A DNA stretch of 15,957 nucleotides from CAZGVW01 sp964529265 (GTDB taxonomy: Bacteria > Planctomycetota > Phycisphaerae > Phycisphaerales > UBA1924), in the NCBI GenBank assembly GCA_964529265.1, contig CAZGVW010000245.1, positions 1 to 15,957 on the forward strand, given 5' to 3'. Shown here one piece after another: positions 14,591-15,957 of this stretch. The notes below the pieces were generated by a model, which was not told where the DNA came from, did not search any database, and saw nothing but the letters and a program-made list of their open reading frames with translations. Made by a program: the position numbers and the translations under genes. The stretch's first letter is position 1. Each line of letters begins with the position of its first letter.

Positions 14591-15307
14591 GTGTCCAAGG
14601 CGCTCGTCGTCATCGTTGAGGACGAAGCAGACATTGCTGAACTGATCGCGTTCCACCTGGGCCGGGAAGGTTTTCGGACCAGGATCGCGGCTTCGGGCCG
14701 GGCGGCGCTCGATGCGATCGAGCGGGAGAAGCCCGACCTGATCGTCCTGGACATCATGCTGCCGGACGTGGATGGGCTCGAAGTCTGCCGGCGGCTCAAG
14801 CGGGAATCGGGTGCTCGGGACGTTCCGATCATCATGGTTTCGGCCCGGGGTGATGAATCCGACGTGGTGGTGGGGCTGGAACTGGGGGCGGACGACTACG
14901 TGACGAAGCCCTTCAGCCCGCGAGTGCTCATGGCGAGGGTGCGGGCGGTGCTGCGGCGGCAGGACGTGGATGGCGCGGGCGAGCCGGAGGGCGCGCTCTC
15001 GATCGCGGGCGGGAGCCTGACGATCGATCCATCGCGGCACGTGGTGCGCGTGGATGGCGCTCCGATCGACCTGACGCTGACGGAGTATCGGTTGCTGCAC
15101 TACCTGGCGGCGCGGCCGGGGTTCGTGCGGACGCGGGATCAGATTGTCGCGGCTGTGCGTGGCGAGGGGACGGTGCTCTCCAGCCGCGCGATCGACGTGC
15201 ATGTTGCAGCGCTTCGCCGGAAACTCGGGCACCTGGGCGGGGTCATCGAGACGGTGCGCGGGGTTGGGTATCGGGTGGGTGAAGCGGCGGCCGTGCGGGC
15301 GATGTGA
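14591..15307 (+). CDS. OmpR/PhoB-family response regulator
   Basis: The product has 238 residues from a GTG start with AAGGAG seven bases upstream. The receiver domain (about 1-120) begins KALVVIVEDEAD and has phospho-acceptor Asp54 (LIVLDIMLPDVDGLEV), Ser84 in place of the usual Thr/Ser (IIMVSARGDE) and Lys106 (DDYVTKPFSP). A short Gly/Glu-rich linker (QDVDGAGEPEGA) leads to a winged-helix DNA-binding domain with LTLTEYRLLHYLAARPG, SSRAIDVHVAALRRKLG and VRGVGYRV. It should bind DNA as a dimer after phosphorylation by a sensor kinase. No kinase gene lies in the window, and the next gene on the right is on the other strand, so the partner is elsewhere. The closest named relatives are PhoB-like, but the regulon cannot be read. 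Possible targets are itself and the divergent protease, given the palindromes between them. Confidence 0.94.
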   Translation: MSKALVVIVEDEADIAELIAFHLGREGFRTRIAASGRAALDAIEREKPDLIVLDIMLPDVDGLEVCRRLKRESGARDVPIIMVSARGDESDVVVGLELGADDYVTKPFSPRVLMARVRAVLRRQDVDGAGEPEGALSIAGGSLTIDPSRHVVRVDGAPIDLTLTEYRLLHYLAARPGFVRTRDQIVAAVRGEGTVLSSRAIDVHVAALRRKLGHLGGVIETVRGVGYRVGEAAAVRAM

Positions 15308-15957
15308 GCGTTGGTGTGTGGGTGCGGGCGGCATGGGCGGCGATTGGCCGCTCATGGTTGGGTGGTGGTTGCGCCGGGGGCGGCGGGGGACCGCCGGAAA
15401 CGATTGTGCATGCCACCCCGGAACTGGGCGCTGTTGTTGCAGTCGGCACGGTCGAAACCGGGGCGGTTTCTCCCGTGGCGCCCGCTGCGGTTTCGTTTGC
15501 GCCGCCGTTGGACCGGGGCGGGGACGCTTCGGCTCGCGGGGATGATGCGATGGCCGGTTCGGTTTTGAATGGGCCGGCGAGGCGGAGGATTGTGGCGGCG
15601 GCTTTTCGTGTGGTTTCGCGGCGGTCGGTGGGGTGGGGGCGCGAGACGATATCGGCGAGGGCCATGGCGGCGGCGGGCGCGGAGAACGCGGCGAGCATCT
15701 GCGTGCGCAGGCGGGAGAGGACGAGGAGGGACTCGTATTTCGCGCGGAACTCGGGGGTTTCGGTGAGGTCGAGGAGTTGGCGGAGGTTGATGTTGTTGCG
15801 CTCGGCGATGTCGACGAGGGAGCAGGTGCGGTCGAGGAAGGCGCAGAGGATGTTGTTGAGGAGGTCGGGACCCCCGGAAACGCTTGTGCATGGCGCCCCG
15901 GAGTTGGGCGCTGTTGTTGCAGTCGGCGCCGGCGAAGCCGAGGCGGCTTCTCCAGTG
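15243..15957 (-). CDS. Partial CDS: C-terminal part of an unrecognised HTH-like helical protein
   Basis: An uninterrupted minus-strand frame of 237 codons enters from the right edge and ends in TGA at 15243-15245. The N-terminus is outside the window. The clearly coding part (about 15550-15866) has strongly C-ending codons. It gives a helical region of about 100 residues: LLNNILCAFLDRTCSLVDIA, then ERNNINLRQLLDLTETPEF, then YESLLVLSRLRTQMLAAFSA. This resembles a homeodomain-like HTH of the small-terminase or transposase type, though I cannot name a family. On both sides lie low-complexity linkers with a repeated segment (PTATTAPNSG; PTATTAPSSG) encoded by the 91-bp direct repeats. The Pro-rich tail overlaps the end of the response-regulator gene by 65 bp in antisense, so the true C-terminus may lie earlier or a frameshift may exist. 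DNA binding is an inference. Confidence 0.65.
   Translation of the reverse strand, partial: TGEAASASPAPTATTAPNSGAPCTSVSGGPDLLNNILCAFLDRTCSLVDIAERNNINLRQLLDLTETPEFRAKYESLLVLSRLRTQMLAAFSAPAAAMALADIVSRPHPTDRRETTRKAAATILRLAGPFKTEPAIASSPRAEASPPRSNGGANETAAGATGETAPVSTVPTATTAPSSGVACTIVSGGPPPPPAQPPPNHERPIAAHAARTHTPTLTSPARPPLHPPDTQPRAPSR
15387..15477. repeat. 91-bp direct repeat, copy 1
   Basis: It aligns without gaps to 15867-15957 at an offset of exactly 480 bp with 13 mismatches (86% identity by hand count). The 23-bp stretch 15425-15447, centred on GCGCTGTTGTTGCAG, is identical in both copies. Confidence 0.9.
15867..15957. repeat. 91-bp direct repeat, copy 2, cut by the window edge
   Basis: Second copy of the repeat at 15387-15477. 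It reaches the last base of the window, so its true end is unknown and the repeat may be longer. Confidence 0.9.

Noticed and set aside
15352..15891. Alternative minus-strand frame (Arg/Pro/His-rich) at the right edge
   Set aside because: Its codon pattern is poor, while the neighbouring frame has C-ending codons and a balanced helical protein.

Overview
The window reads as chromosomal DNA of a high-G+C Planctomycetota bacterium, most likely of the class Phycisphaerae. This is an inference. It rests on three secreted proteins that end in a duplicated dockerin-like calcium-binding repeat with the signature LLGAWG or LGSW, on an HzsA-related beta-propeller protein followed by a twin-arginine-signal protein, on strongly G/C-ending codons (about 65-77% G+C in the genes I counted by hand), and on sigma70-like promoters with TAG-type -10 boxes. 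There is no rRNA, CRISPR array, integrase or recognisable insertion sequence.

Layout. Positions 1-146 (minus) hold the first 48 codons of a Tat-signal protein that runs off the left edge. It lies 31 bp downstream of a large secreted HzsA-related protein (178-2856, minus) carrying a propeller, one CXXCH motif, a discoidin-like region and dockerin-like repeats at both ends. Divergently, 3210-4709 encodes an NAD(P)-dependent aldehyde dehydrogenase, followed by a strong hairpin. Next comes a patch of lower G+C (about 53%) with a TTG-started Imm53-family immunity protein (4970-5353) and no recognisable toxin, then a doubtful small ORF on the other strand. A DinB/YfiT-like protein (5590-6090, minus) follows. 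Upstream of it the whole space to pntB (6097-6597) is filled by a purine-rich and pyrimidine-rich repeat structure with inverted ends. 

Positions 6598-9661 (minus) are a three-gene proton-translocating transhydrogenase operon, pntAA-pntAB-pntB, with a GTGA start/stop overlap between the first two genes. Then come a small secreted dockerin-like protein (9786-10496, minus), a tRNA with anticodon CAU with a clear promoter and a bidirectional terminator (10768-10961), and a 1039-residue secreted subtilisin-like protease with a dockerin-like end (11006-14125, minus). Divergent from the protease is an OmpR/PhoB-type response regulator (14591-15307, plus). The right edge (15243-15957, minus) is the C-terminal part of an unrecognised helical, HTH-like protein whose ORF contains two 91-bp direct repeats exactly 480 bp apart.

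How the genes fit together. Most of the window is ordinary metabolism (transhydrogenase, aldehyde dehydrogenase) plus an extracellular or cell-surface set sharing dockerin-like tails, probably handled by a common surface attachment or sorting route. The least ordinary parts are the orphan Imm53 patch, the purine/pyrimidine inverted repeat structure and the 480-bp-spaced repeats at the right edge. No complete new multi-gene system is evident.
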